Below are positions 47,795 to 61,286 of a stretch of 64,000 nucleotides of DNA, piece by piece. This DNA comes from Endocalyx cinctus (taxonomy: Eukaryota; Ascomycota; Sordariomycetes; Amphisphaeriales; Apiosporaceae), in contig BCKC01000004.1 in NCBI GenBank assembly GCA_001600455.1, positions 1,550,001-1,614,000 of the forward strand, given 5' to 3'. Numbering within the stretch: the stretch's first letter is position 1; every line of letters starts with the position of its first letter. The notes under the pieces were generated by a model that ran no database searches, was not told the DNA's origin, and worked only from the letters and a program-made list of their open reading frames with translations. Made by a program: the position numbers and the translations under genes.

Positions 47795-50700
47795 GCAGAC
47801 GGATAGTGCAGACGTTCCGGGGGAATGGGTGAACTATAAGAAGAGAAGCAATAAGGCAAGTAACGCCTTTTTTTTTTTTCTTGTCCACCGCAACCTTCTT
47901 AGTCTAGGGATGGCGAATACATGCAGCGGCAAGTGGTGGATCTGCAGCGGGGGGGCTGAAGCTACTTGTGCACGACTGCCACACGAAGTCTCCTAAGGTA
48001 AAACCCGAAGGGGGGTAAACCTCGTTACAGGCTCCTAAAAGAAGAATAAAGAAAAACAAGTAAGGATTGACAAGAGAAAAAAAAAGAAAAAGAAAGACCT
48101 GCTAGCAGCACCTTATAGCGTTGCAGCAGCTTCTGTGCTACAATTAGCAAATCCGTGCCAGAGCTCAATGTCCCGCTACTCCTCCCTTCAAGATTTGGAC
48201 AAAAAATAAGTGGTGGCTGTGAGATTCCTGCAAGGTGATTTTTTATAATCGGATGTTATGAGTTGAGCCGCAAGGCGCTAATATATTCGCGATTTCCAAT
48301 ATTTATTACTGAACCTCCTTCTTCGACTGATCGACAGGCATGCTGTTTATAGCTGGCAAAAGAAGCTTCTTACTCTCTTTAAGGAACCACGGGACGGGCT
48401 AAAGAAAGAAAAAGGATACGGAATAATTATGGCAAGATAACTTCGGTCGTTGGGTCCAGAAGAAGTCAAGGGTGGTAGTATAGGAGGAGCGTGCAGGAGA
48501 GGACAGTATTTCGATCTAAGCTTGAACGAGTTTTGTATATGGTGTCACTGTCTGGCGATCTCGCAGTGGTCGTTTTGGCCGAATTGGACTGAAGGTGACA
48601 AAAGAGATGTAAATCTGGTAGAAGCTACGATTTGAGGAAAGGTGACAACTTTTTGAGGAAGAAGTAGAGAAGTAGTACTCTTGGTAGTTTAAGGTCTACA
48701 AACCCTTGCGGACGTCAGGGTCGATCATCCATTGGGGTTCAGTCCCTGGTCAAGGACATGTCCGTTACGTTAAAGCAAAAATTCGAAAAAAATCTTAACA
48801 TAGTATACATATATAGAGGGGCGAATCCTTCTACACTACAACCACTATAAAAGAGTGTGTAAAAAAAAAAAATAACAATCCCTGTAACAATGTAAGTACA
48901 TACAGTATATAGTGCAGATACATATGTACGTATGTACACTAGGAAGACCCAGGGGGACAGGGCTGTGAATGATGTTCATCGACGAATGCATGTAGTGTAG
49001 TGTAGAAAAGGTCACCAAAATTCCCACTTACCATAATAACCGGTAAATGCTAATAACTAAACTTGTTTAGAACCAGTTGGTGGGCCGCTTCCCTTTGCCA
49101 GAACGACTGTACATACCTAGCATACTACGTACATACGTATATACATCCATACCTACCTAGGTAAATACCTTAGGTACCTACTGTGTAGGTAGGTAGGTAC
49201 GGAGTAGTAGGTAAGGTTGTTATAATATAGTACACTACTACACTACGTTTATGTACACTATGTTCTACGTTATTATTATACGTTATCCGTTACTACACAC
49301 CCCCCCTCCCTTCCACCCCTTTAGCCCCAGAATGATCCCCCAATAACAGAAGAAATAAAGGAAAGAAATATATACCGATATGTATATACATAAAAGAAAG
49401 ATATGGATAGAATAGAGTAAAATAAAATAAAAATAAAAATTGAAATAAAAAAAAAAAAGGTACTTACATATACGCTACTCAGTACCCTTTTATTTTGCTT
49501 CTACTTAATAAGCTACGCTATTTTGAATACCCATACCCTTGAATCAATGCTAGTATCGTGTAGTATAGCGTAGTTAGTTAAGTACTATGTAACAAAAGTA
49601 GTCCGTGGATCCAGTACCAGTGCCAGGGCCAGGGGTTACGACAGCGCGCATCGGCTACGGCGTGCCATTAGGAAAATATAAGTTTTAGTTGTGCCGCGAC
49701 TAATTACACTTAGTACACTTAGTATACTTCCACTTACTCTAGCTGGGTATCTACCCGCCCCCTCACCAGTAGATTTATTTTCCCTTACTCTTTTTTTCAT
49801 TATTATTATTTTTTTTCGAATGGTGGTGTGAGCGTATGGATACTGCGTAATGTTCTTTTGATTTTGTGGTGTTGCGTGCGTGTGACAACCGGTCATTGGG
49901 GAACTTTGGAATATAGGATTGAATGACTTGGAATGGGTAGTAATGTAACTAGGTACTATTCTAGGTAATTAGCACGATATTTTGGATTTTCCCGAGAGAG
50001 TTCCATACAAATTTTATACGTATATGTCTACTATGTACGTACATACTTTAGGTATACTACATTAGTAGTTTATAAAAGTACTCTGATAATAATGGACGAG
50101 ACCCCAGACTTGTACTAAATAAGAACCGCAGATACGTTCTTCACAATTGTTTATGCGGCACCCTGTTCTGATGTGATGCTGGTTCGGCTTCCCTTGACCA
50201 TGTAGGAATCCCGGTAACATGCAACCTCCGCACTACGAAAGCATTAACGTAACTTGCCAGTGGACGTCCACTATGTAACTCGCGACGCCAAGTGTACAGG
50301 ACGAGAAGGAAAGAATACTTATCCGTCCGTTAGAACCAGAAAAAAAAAGGTGACTGACTAAAAACTAGTATATGCGTTAAGCGTTCCCCTCCGTGGAGAA
50401 CGGCTTTATAAATACCTATATACCTACGTGTATATGTATATCATATCCTGAGTAATACACGGAATAGCTTTGCGGGTATCCCGTCAACCTTTCATAAAAA
50501 AGATCGATGCTTAGTCTCCCAAGGTCTATTTTTCCGAAACAAATATAATTATTGAGAGATGCTTTCTCTTTAGTCATCAGTAACGATAGCGTTGTCAGAT
50601 GAAAATACATGGTAACAAGGATGGAGATTTGTAGTAATGTAGTATCGAAACAGGCATGGCTTGGACCTCAACTTCGAGACCCAATGTCTGTGACCCGATC

Positions 50701-51354
50701 GGTCTAAATTGTAATAAAACGATGGCATATGGAAACGACCGCCTCGTGACCGCGATGGATAACGGCTCCATTGGCAGGGGTAAAGGAGAGTAGCCTATGT
50801 GGAATAGGTACACAATACATACGTAGTTTTGTAGAGTACCATCGTAACTTCAATTAGGGGATAGCTTGAAACTCTGCAGAGATAAAGTATGCAGTTCCAA
50901 GGACATGCCTCTATAAGTTGGGGATGTGACCTGATCGTTACCATTTAATTTCAACCGACTCCCGACTCGTTCGACCGATGCTTTTTTTAACTACGGGGAA
51001 GTAGGCGATCTCACATGCGAGCAGAGCCCGAAGGACCTTAACGTTACAGGATTCTTTAGCTTGTTCAAACCTGTGGCGTTAGATGGCTTTCCTCCGTAAA
51101 TATACTATTATTTAGACCTTCTTCTTCTTTTTTTTCCCCTTGTTTAAAATGCTTTCTTTTCTTGTACATCTTTCTTTATTAAAAAAAAAAAAAAAAAAAA
51201 AAGATAAATAAATAAATAAAATAAAATAAAAATCCCTAACAAAGGACTTTTTTTGTCGTTGTACATAGATAGATTAAAATGCTCTCCTGCCCCTCAATCT
51301 CCAAGGACCTAAGTTCAAATAACCCCTAATCATAGGCTACGGCCATTAGAGTAG
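47795..51354. other. Gene-poor region, first part
   Basis: No gene is recognised. The first kilobase may contain promoter and leader sequence of the minus-strand regulator. At 49,100-49,280 there is a cluster of TACCTA/TAGGTA words, including palindromic ACCTAGGT and tandem GTAGGTAGGTAG. A-rich runs occur at 49,448-49,458 and 51,181-51,202. Confidence 0.55.
49110..49280. repeat. TACCTAGGTA-type short-word cluster
   Basis: Many overlapping copies of GTACATAC, ACCTAGGT, AGGTACCT and GTAGGTAG occur within 170 bases. It is palindrome-rich and similar to a second cluster at 54,890-55,020. Confidence 0.65.
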
Positions 51355-51690
51355 AGCCACTGTTTGTTCAAGGAAGTGGCACTACGATACAAATACGACA
51401 GGGTTGAGGAAAGTGACCTTGGCAACGTGGATGCCCTGCACCATGCCGCAAATAACAAAGAAGAAATAAGCAAAATGGACACAGCTCTAGCCCACTGTAC
51501 ACGCAATGGGCGGGCTGATATTGCCTAGGTATATGCTTAGGTGTTCATTCCGGACCATGGGCAAGGGCTTGTGGAGGTTTCCGTAAAAACGGTCCTGTTG
51601 ACAGCCCAGGAAAGGATTCCCTTTCACCATCTTGAGTTGTCTGTCCACACATCATCTCAAAAGGAAAGGGAAAAATAAATGAACGGGAAA
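51355..51690 (+). pseudogene. Possible decayed frame with ankyrin-like segment
   Basis: A plus-strand frame reads without a stop from 51,355 to 51,525 and includes the segment GNVDALHHAANNKEEISKM then DTALAHCTRNGRADIA, resembling an ankyrin-repeat core (DALHHAA and a following helix). Two TAG codons at 51,526 and 51,538 interrupt it. The same frame then stays open to about 51,690 (VFIPDHGQGLVEVSVKTVLL). Both TAGs could derive from CAG by C-to-T. No start codon, further repeat or splice site was found. The similarity is weak and judged by eye. Confidence 0.25.
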
Positions 51691-54600
51691 AGATTGCCCC
51701 CACTGCTCATCTGTCTACTAGATTACCTATCTCGATGTGTCAGGGCATCCGAATGCGATACCTCCATCCTACCGACGCTGCACTCAAAGCACAGGTAGAC
51801 CGTGGGGCCGGGTCTATTTCGTTTGAAAAAATAATTGCGATGAAAAAATATGGATAATGTTGTGTTGGTGTATTTTACAAGGGAAGAAATAATAATAAAA
51901 GAAAATCCAATATCACTATTTTCGATATGAAACAGATTTTATAGGCTGTGCTGTTAATGATAATAATGACGATGATGATTATGATGACGGCAAATTTCCG
52001 GTCCTTACCTCTTCCATGAATGATAACCAAACAGTGCAAAAGATAGGGTTAGAGCAACTTCCCGTCCTCGGAGGAATGACGAGGACCTAACTAAACGCAG
52101 CAGGTAGGGCGGGTAGGGTAGAAAATAAGTCTGGAGATTATCCTAGTATTTTGCAGGGAATTAAAAAAAATAGGTGGATGAACGAACTGCGGATTCATTT
52201 TCTTTCGGGTTCGTTATACCTAGCGTCGTTTTGTAAGGAATCATTACGTTAGGTGGTTACTAAGAATCATAATCGTCATCATCATTATCAACGAAGCAGA
52301 GGGGTGAGTTACGAGCAGAGACGCAAACTGCTTCGCGTCTCTAGAAATAATATGTGCTAGTGGCATGGTACGATAGTATCGGCATGAATACCTTTTTTTT
52401 CTGTTGGGGGGNAGAAAAAAAAACGTCAAGCATTATCAAAGCTCAAAAAGAGATAATTTGGTAAGGGGTCCGGAGGGAACCAAAATGACGGGATCAGCTA
52501 CTGGTTAGAATTCAAATAATGTGATAGGTAACACCGACGTACCTTTCGTTGCACCAACGGAAATTGGGAAACATAGAAAAATAAAATGTTTCAACAAATT
52601 AGCCTCTCGTAAACCATGAGGGAAACAAACACGCAACCTATCAAGTTTAAGGCACCCCCCGGCAGCCCTGGACGATAACCTTTGTTTGGCAAATTAGGGC
52701 AAGATCCATTTACGAGGGGAGGATGGGGGGTGGGTGGGTGTGTACGTGCGTGTGTGTACATAGCATGGTGTATAATCCATGACCTTTTTAAGAAACATCA
52801 TCATTTCGGTATTGACGATGCAAGAATATGATTAAAGGGTAAGGCCACGCGCGTGTGTAGTATGAGAGGCTGACGACAGGGACCGGGAGGTGGTACTTTA
52901 CTTCCGAAAACTGTGGACGATCTTCACTTCGTGATTTTAGGTGATTAAGGTTTCAACGGCGAGCTGTACTATTTGAAATGCGTGGGATAGTAAGGAATAA
53001 AGGATAAGGAATGAAATAGGTAGCCCCTATTTTTTTTTCTCTCTCTTTTTCTTTACCGAATTGAAATCAAGTAAGAAAAAAAAAAAGATAAAAAGTTAAA
53101 TAATCCCCCTGTTGTTTTGTTATTTATTTATTTTATTGTTTTGTGGTATGGTGTAGTATAGTAGTAGTATATGTCAGGTATTGCTGACTGGCGGCCTCTA
53201 TTCCTGTCTACGCTATTCATGACATGACAGCTGTCGTGTCATACGGTACATATTTCTGTTTCTGGCTACATGATTCTCGTTGCGCAAGAAGTAGCTAGGA
53301 TGGATCTTACTTAAACCAGTCATCGGTCAGCCGGTAGATAACCGCGGTTGTCAATTATCAAGATCGCCAGGGGAATGGAGATTTTTTTTTTGTCAACAGA
53401 TTTGAGCTACTGCGTATGACTGGCCTCTGTGAGAGACCTCGGGAGAGAGAAAAAAAAAAGCCCACCTACTAATACATGTACGTATGTAATGTACCTAAAA
53501 AAGCCTAGAACTTAGACCCCTCCCTCTAGGCGTACAACGATATTCATTTCCCTGAGTCGGGGCCGTGACATGGCGTATGCTAACCCCGGAAGCTGGGAAC
53601 TCATATCAGGGATGCGACGCATTTACAAACCCTACGTAGTAGGTACTAAGCCTTGACATTTCTTAGGTATTACTGACATGTCTCGTTCAACCCTGTATCT
53701 ACTTACGAAGAAGGATGAATGATAAGGTTCTCCTGAGTCCTAGGAATCTAAATGTACATACTATGTAGTACTGTTCTTTTAAGGAAGTTAACTAATAGGG
53801 GAATAAAAAAATCATGGGTGGTTTCGGTCAGCAGTTTCATCAATGCGATCCGGTTCAAATTTTTGCTATGCGGAGACGTCCATCACTTTGTGGTTTACTA
53901 CTACATATGTGTACTACTACGTATGTGATGATAATATAACAATACAACAATACTATACTACACTAATCAGACATGTTGCATAGATGGCGATGTATCAACT
54001 CAAGAGCTGAGCTTGTCTATAATAAGATTATGCTCGCTTGGTAACATATCATACAAGGATACATATACAGGTAGAGCTTTTGTTGCATTATGTGTATACG
54101 TATATCCCTTCAAGGATACTTCGTAGATAAACGCGTTCGGGAAGGTTACTCGTAGAAAATAGTGTACATAGTAGGTAGAGTACTCTTTTTTAAAAGTGAC
54201 TGCGACTGTAACGACGTGGATTCTGGATTCGTTAGGTAATGAATAATACTTAATTACATTTGTTTACAAGTACAGAAACATATTTCTCGTCTTCTGCCGT
54301 CGGAAGCTTTGCGACCGGAACTTATTAAAATTATTGTTTCCTGCAGAAACGATCCACCCCCAAGGAAAAACCGATATTAGAATAATCTTCGAGAATGTTT
54401 CTTTCAAGATTAAAAGAAAAATAAAATAAAATGTCGAAGCACGCTCATTTATCAAATTAAAATTTAATCTACTTGTTGCATGGTATAGCTTTCCAGCCAC
54501 CCTTGTGACTTGCATGAGCTGTACCACATCCACGTTTAATCTCTCGAGAAGAACTGAAACAGCCGTCTACCCATGCAGGCTATGTCTCATGTAACGATAT

Positions 54601-56050
54601 TTTATTATTCTTCTTTCCACGTAGTAGTCCGTCATCTTACGACCAGGCTTATTACGAAAGGCAAAGGCGGATACGCAATTCATTCATTGCCTCACCATTA
54701 CAGCCTATCCTGACTTTATAAGAGGATGTATTATACGGTAAAAAAAGATGAGACGGTGTCAAGCTAATCTCTACGGGCTATTTTTACCTAGGATACTGTA
54801 TACTATATGAGCGAATGAATAATTAATTAAGATTATTCGTATACATATCAGTCAGTCAATCAATCCAGATGCTATAATTATGATGTGTGCTGTATATGTA
54901 GGCAGGTAGGTAGATACTACCTACAGTAAGAGGGTACTTTACTTGGTACTAGGTACGTATATCCATCTACTACCTAGGCAGCGTAAATACCTAGGTAGAC
55001 CTATTTAAGTGGTATACGTACATCCCATACGTGCAGATCCGCGCGATTTTTGGTAGATGAGCTAGTAGGTGATGATTCGGCAGCCAAGTCCGTATCTCTC
55101 GGCCGGCAGACTCTAGCGTCCCCCCTTGGAGCTAACATGGAGACCTAGCTACTACCTAGTGCTAGGTAAGCTAATACACGTAAGGTACTGAGGTACTTAA
55201 GTACATACATGATAATAAAGTACCAGGCTTGAAGAGCAGAGAGCCTGGGCTGAATACCGTAGTATTATAGTATACTCAGTAACGTACTGTGTATGGAGTA
55301 CGGAGTAGTGGTTTAATTGATAGTCATTGGCAAGTCTCCCTTAGTATAGCACTTAATATACACTAGATACAAGGTCCGGTAACATATACCGACTTTAGCT
55401 AGTTTACTCCTTACGTAGTAGTGTATAGACCACTGTTAAAAAAAATGGATTAACGGATTTAGCCATGTAAATGTCTAGACGCTTTAGGCGCTTCTTGCGA
55501 ACCCGCCCCCCCAGAGTATCCGTAGTATACAGCACCTAGTGTAGCTGCTTAGGTAGTATATAGTGTATTAATTAGCGTAACGAACAGGCGATTCCTTATC
55601 CTCCTCCTTTACAATACATACATACTTACTTACATATGAGTAGTAAGTATACTTAACACAGCACAAACAACACAACACTACATAACATAACAGTCACAAA
55701 AGCAAGCATCCAAGTACCTCACCGTCATCTCTCTTACATGCATCTATTAATGATTTAGTGTATTGGAGTGATAGCGTAATCTTGCAGCTTGCAGGTCTAT
55801 CTACCGGGGCCCGTAAAGCTTCCCGATCTTAAGTTACAGCCAGCTCCAGGCTTACGGTTACAGTGCTTCTTATGAAAGGTATACTACATAGCATATAAAC
55901 ACACACGAGATATGTATATATATATTTACATATACGTATATAAAAACAATTAAGACGCACGCTTGTTTTTAATATAGACTCGGCTTACACGTATTCAGAT
56001 AACGTGTTGGTCCTCCATGTTTGCCTCCAAAAACCGAGATTAGTCGTCGA
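51691..56050. other. Gene-poor region, middle part
   Basis: No gene is recognised. It contains one undetermined base (N at 52,412), TG-rich sequence near 52,730-52,760, and TACCTAGGTA-type words at 53,630-53,700 and 54,890-55,200. Open frames longer than 80 codons are rare and lack motifs. Confidence 0.55.
54890..55020. repeat. TACCTAGGTA-type short-word cluster
   Basis: Repeated AGGTAGGTAG, CTACCTAC, GGTACTAGGTAC, TACCTAGG and ACCTAGGTAG words, of the same kind as the cluster at 49,110-49,280. Confidence 0.65.
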
Positions 56051-59000
56051 TTAGTCGTCGGTGAATACATCCCGTCCAAGAAACTTGCCACTTCCCTCTC
56101 TCGCGTGTTGAAAACGGACAGCTACATTGCATTTGACCATGTTTTGTTTTAATGTTTTTGTCGACGTTGAACAAGGATCTTTCCCACATCCCGGATACGC
56201 ACGTCCATGATCAGCGCAGTCTTTGGGAAGTTGAAGCGAGGAAAAGGGAAAAACAAATAAATCAAGATAACCTCCAAGAACCTGATAAAAGAATAACCAG
56301 CTCTGCCTGCCAGCTCCTTGTTGACCGTCGCTAATCTTGTACCCAAGTACCTTCCCTACCTCCCAAGTAAGTAGGCATGATGAAATACCAATTCTCCTTC
56401 GGCGACTGGTCATCGTAGAAGCCACGATACAGCAGAAACCCGCGAACATACTTCCCAATATCGACGATGCTCGACATACGTAAATAACGTACATAACCAC
56501 TACTACGTACATGTTACGCTGATCAGTCAGCTCGTCATCACCCCTTAGATTACCTCGTCTCGAGCAACGACACAAAGTGCCTCGCTGCTACACTATGGAA
56601 CTTAGGCGAGATATCAGAATAGCTTTCCCGTGCGGGGTGAAGATGACAGCCACCCCGGATCTAGTAGACTTGCACTCAATGAAAATGATAGTATTATCAG
56701 TGTAGTAGTAAACGAGAGTGTGTGTCAACGAAAAAAAAAAAAAAAAAATCAAAAAAATCGCCGCCAAGCATCTCCATTACGCTCGGGTCAGGGGTAGGTT
56801 GAAACTTCGTAACCTCTTTCTAATTCAATAAATCAGATACGTACGAGAAGGGTCATTTCAGTTCTCTTAGAGGTCAATTCGTCAGGCAGCGATCGGCATC
56901 TTTTGACGAATGCGCGGGCAGGGAAAAAGAAAAGACTAGGAAAATTGAACAGGATCGCAAAGATCGCACGATGTACTTTCTTTTTTTCTCTCTTCTTAAG
57001 CCAATCCAGCTCCCCTTGTGACGTCCTCCGAGGCGAATCCTCAACAAGGTATATACAAGCATCTCATCACGCTTCTTGAAATTTATCGTAATGTTATCTA
57101 TTCAGCTGCCAGCAGTAAATAACATTGAACGTTGTAATGCCTGCATGTCATATTTTGGTGCTTATTATTTATTGATTCTTTCTCGGGATTTATCTTACTC
57201 AATTTCCAACGATCATTCTAAGATCGAAGGAGTGTGTAAAAATAAGGGTCCCCACTGCCAGTGTACAGTTTGGTATACCGATGGTCAAAAGTAGAGTATG
57301 AGGAACACTCGGTAATATGCGCTAGCAGGAGGAGGATGATAAAATGTTTATCTTTTACCCAATAGGGCTGCGGAGCCGACGTGCTTACCACTTCCTCTCT
57401 TCTTATTTTTTTTCTCACTCTATCGCCCCGATTACCGAACTGCGGGATGGCTCCAGAAGCAGATCAGCGACAGCTTCGCACCTACAACTAATCAAGCTAC
57501 GTATATGTACAAATAAATATATCGCCCCCTTTTCGCAATACTACCAAGGAACAAAAATATCGACAGCGTTACTCCCAATGGTTGCCTCTCTTTCTCTCTC
57601 TCGCTGACTCTTTCTTACTTTTGCCCGCTCTGATAGGCGGTATGCCGCGCGTAGTACGGCCCTTTTGCTATCTGCTTAGAGAAAGGTGCTTGTTTATGTC
57701 TGTCGTTATCCATTTTTGTTGAACTCGACCAACCTGGCCCCTCCCTCAACGTCTTTGTATTTTTTTTTCTTTCTTTCTCCCTTAACCCCCTTTCCATTTG
57801 ACCGCCCAGGATAGAAACATGCAAGGGGGTGAAGGAGTGATAGGGGATTGCGTATGCGTAATTATTCATTAGTCGCCATTCCATCCCGTCGTACATGAAG
57901 GAAATGCCGCTCCGTGTGACGTGAAAGGTGGATAATCACCTTTTTTTTTCGTTCGATCAAGACTCTTGTTTTTTTTTTTTTTGCTTGTATCGTTCCATTG
58001 GGAGGGGGGCTAGATCCAACCCGTAACGTAGAAGAGGTCATTTATCTGTTTTCAAAAAAACGGGGCACCGAGATACCATCTGGGGAAGTCAAGGCCGTGC
58101 CCTCCCAATTTTTTCCTCTCTTGTATCTCTCTCGCTCTCTCTATCTCTCCTTCTCTCGTCTCGATGCTCTGGTTGGGAGGAGGAGGGGTGGCCCTTCCCC
58201 GAGGCCCTGGTCTAGGTAATCGGGTAACATAGCTTGACCACGGCAGTTTCGCACCCCTCCATCGAATGGAGGGGTGGAATGGATGGATGGCTTCCCGCGG
58301 CGGCAACCTGCCGAAAATAAGTTCACCTTAGGAAGTGTGAGGGGGGAAGACCGTGCACCAATTGGCTGTGTATGCAGCCGAGTTTTGTGTTTTATTATCT
58401 ATATACTATACGCATGTACACCAGGTCACATATGCGGCAACGTAACACCATTGGCCGTTCTTTTTCTTCTCATAGGGCGCATGAAGCGTTATGCGAAACA
58501 AACAGACAATAAAGAAGATATATGGCTTTTTTTTTTCGGACAGCCAAAGTACGTAACACAGGGCATGTTTCTCTTAACGCATGCGGTGAAACGAACGTCC
58601 TTGTATTACTGTACGGGAAGATGAATAATGTACCCAACGACGGCCGCTTCAGTTTAGAAAGGGGGAGGCCTTCCGATTCGCAGCAATGAATGAAGGGGGT
58701 CCTCCAAGATAGCTGGGCTTTCGGATTTGGTCCGGGGAACTCGTCATCAGTTTAATCCTAGCGGAGAGGGGGGGTTGCAAAAGGGCCGTAATGCAAAATG
58801 GATTGGCAAAGACCCGAAGAGGTAGCAAGGGTATAATGGAGCCGCAGAAAACCCAGTTCGATTATGAAGTGCAGCATCTAGCCCCCGATCCTAGAAGAAT
58901 ATAGCACACTAACGTATACTAACCTACTGCGTATATACCTGTAACCCAAAAGTTACGATACGGATGCAACCCGGGTTTGCTTACCTTATCCATCTCCTTT

Positions 59001-61286
59001 TTACTCGGAAAATTTGATACTCTTTATACATACACTACATAGTCAGCACTACATAGTCAGTATATTTCTAACGGAGGCAACGTAGGGGAGAAAAAAAAAA
59101 GATGTGAGTGGGAATTTCTACAGTATTCGACAACGACAGTATGAGTTCTCGTGGGTTTAAAATTTTAAGGTTTTCATGAGAAAACACAATGAGCTAACTA
59201 GCAAGGGAATTCCGAAGTGTAGTTTCGGAGCGTAAGAGAATATAGAGATACGCCCGAACCGAACAAGAGTACGGGCCAATGGTATCACGACGATGGATAT
59301 CATCCATTTTCCACATGAATATCGATAATTTGAAACGATTCCGAAAAGCTTAGTCGGCCACGCCCACGCTAATGACCTCGTGGCCGAGGCAGGCAGGGCA
59401 GGGTGACAGGGTGGGTGCTATTGTTGCGCAAAGTTCGATAAAAATACTCGCTTGGAAGAAGACAATACAAAAAAAAAAAAAGAGAAAGAAAAGGAAAGCC
59501 ACAAGAGATCATGCGGATCAAACACTGGATTATCCCTTGATCTAGTGTAATCTGTAGATCTATTTTTGAACAGATGAACCCCATTCAATCCATCCTTCGT
59601 AACGCCTTCAATCGGATACTCGCGTCTCTCTTTTTTTTATGTGGTCTACGAACCTTGGGTTATTCGTAACAATGCGTGTTACAGCGATGATGAATATGAA
59701 GGCACAAGTAGGTAATCAAGAGATAGTTACTTGATTTCAGTTTGTTTCCGTTTTTTTTGATGGCTTGCGAAGTGTAAAATCGGATGTCCCCTAAAACCCC
59801 CCCTCCCTTCAAATAATACCTGACGCTAGAAATAGAAGCCCATGTGTCCGTCTTCATTCTCGCTTAGTTCCCGCCCCTGACACCACATGGGGTTTTGAAT
59901 CTTGAAAGGGGGAAGACATAAAAAAGAGACCAATGACGAGAATGTGTCATTCAATTTAATTCGATAAGCGGGAAAAAAAAATCAATAAGAAACAACACGA
60001 ATATTGATGACACTGATGGGGAAATCCAGAACGTACCCCCTTCCTTTTTTTTTCTTTGTTTTCTTTCTCGGAATGATTAACTTCCAGTCCAATCCTGTGA
60101 TGTAAAAAAGCCCCTTTACCACAAAACGGGGTTCCATGGTAGGACCAGATCGTGGACGATAATCTCTGGGATGTCCGGTAACGACAACGAGCCGAGCGAT
60201 TTTCATTGGAAAGTTGGTTCGCCTGTTTCCGTAACACCAATTAAAATTACCTATCCTATGTTACTTGCACACATAAACACATTAATTACGCTATACTATA
60301 TACCACATACGCACACATTCACGCAAGAAATAAAAGAGATAAAAAAAAAAAACAGGCAACACACACTACTGCAAGGCGTCGAAGAGCACCGCAGACCGCT
60401 GATCTTCCTTAAAGTTTGCCGTCCGATGTGATTTGCTACGATCTCTTGGTTCAAGTCAGTGGTGTCCAGGCCCTGTTTTATCTTCCTCTTGATCGACAGC
60501 GCGAGTTTTTATTTTTATCCATAACTTCCCCACCTATATGTACAACTCATTAGGCAATAAATTTCCCCAATTCCCATCGGAACGGAGCCGAAGAAGTTTT
60601 TTTTTTTTTCTTCTCTTTATTTCTTTATTTCTTTCTATGACCCTGTTCCCTGAAAGATCAGCGGCATTTTCGGCAATGTGTATGTAATGGTAAGTAAAGT
60701 ACTTTCAACTCTACGTGAAAGGATTCAAGTAACTGTAAGTGTTTGATATTAGGTATTCTTATTTATTATATTACAGGTAAATGTATGGGTACTGGCTCTT
60801 ACAAATTAATTTTCTTTACGGCTGATCATAATAAGTCAATTATGCGATGCAAGGAACACGATAGCACATTTGAATCATCTGAAATTTGACAGAAGATATA
60901 CACGTACACAGCAGTCAACCGCTTGCAAGATGAAACCAATGAAAACCGTCGTCGGTGACCGCCGTCTTTCTACGTGAAGTTCTCCCACTAAATTACCTAA
61001 GTTCACTAATCACCTTGAAAACTTCCATTCATAGTTTTTAGCTTGTCAAAATTATCGCAAAGCTTTACGTACTTCGTGGCGACACGTATAGCATCTAAAA
61101 TCAGACATTAATTGATGAGCTACTTTTTTTAGTGATATATATATATATATATATAAAGTAAAAGCAATAGAATTGAAAGAGATATAAATCTAATCGGCAT
61201 ATTTTGTTTAACTCGAGGTCTTATAGACGTGAAATTAGCGTGAAAAGTTCTGTGACCAAATTGAGGAAGTGTACCTAAAACAAGAG
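56051..61286. other. Gene-poor region, last part, up to adenine deaminase
   Basis: A 174-codon minus-strand frame at 56,051-56,575 and a 72-codon frame at 57,076-57,294 have no recognisable motif and are not called as genes. CT-rich blocks lie near 57,590-57,780 and 58,120-58,160, A runs near 56,731-56,749, and a TA microsatellite at about 61,136-61,155. The last ~150 bases should hold the adenine deaminase promoter and leader. Confidence 0.55.
61136..61155. repeat. (TA)n microsatellite
   Basis: A pure TA dinucleotide run about 130 bases upstream of the adenine deaminase start codon. Confidence 0.9.

Noticed and set aside
48716..48760. GGGGTTCAGTCCC resembling a tRNA T-arm
   Set aside because: No matching acceptor, D-arm or anticodon stem could be found upstream, so no tRNA is called. 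No other tRNA or rRNA gene was recognised.
56051..56575. 174-codon minus-strand frame in the gene-poor block
   Set aside because: It has no motif, no signal peptide, irregular composition and competing frames on the other strand. It was kept as intergenic.
57076..57294. Small Cys-containing frame that could be a secreted peptide
   Set aside because: It has no ATG at the frame start, no signal peptide from the first internal ATG, and no splice pattern giving one.
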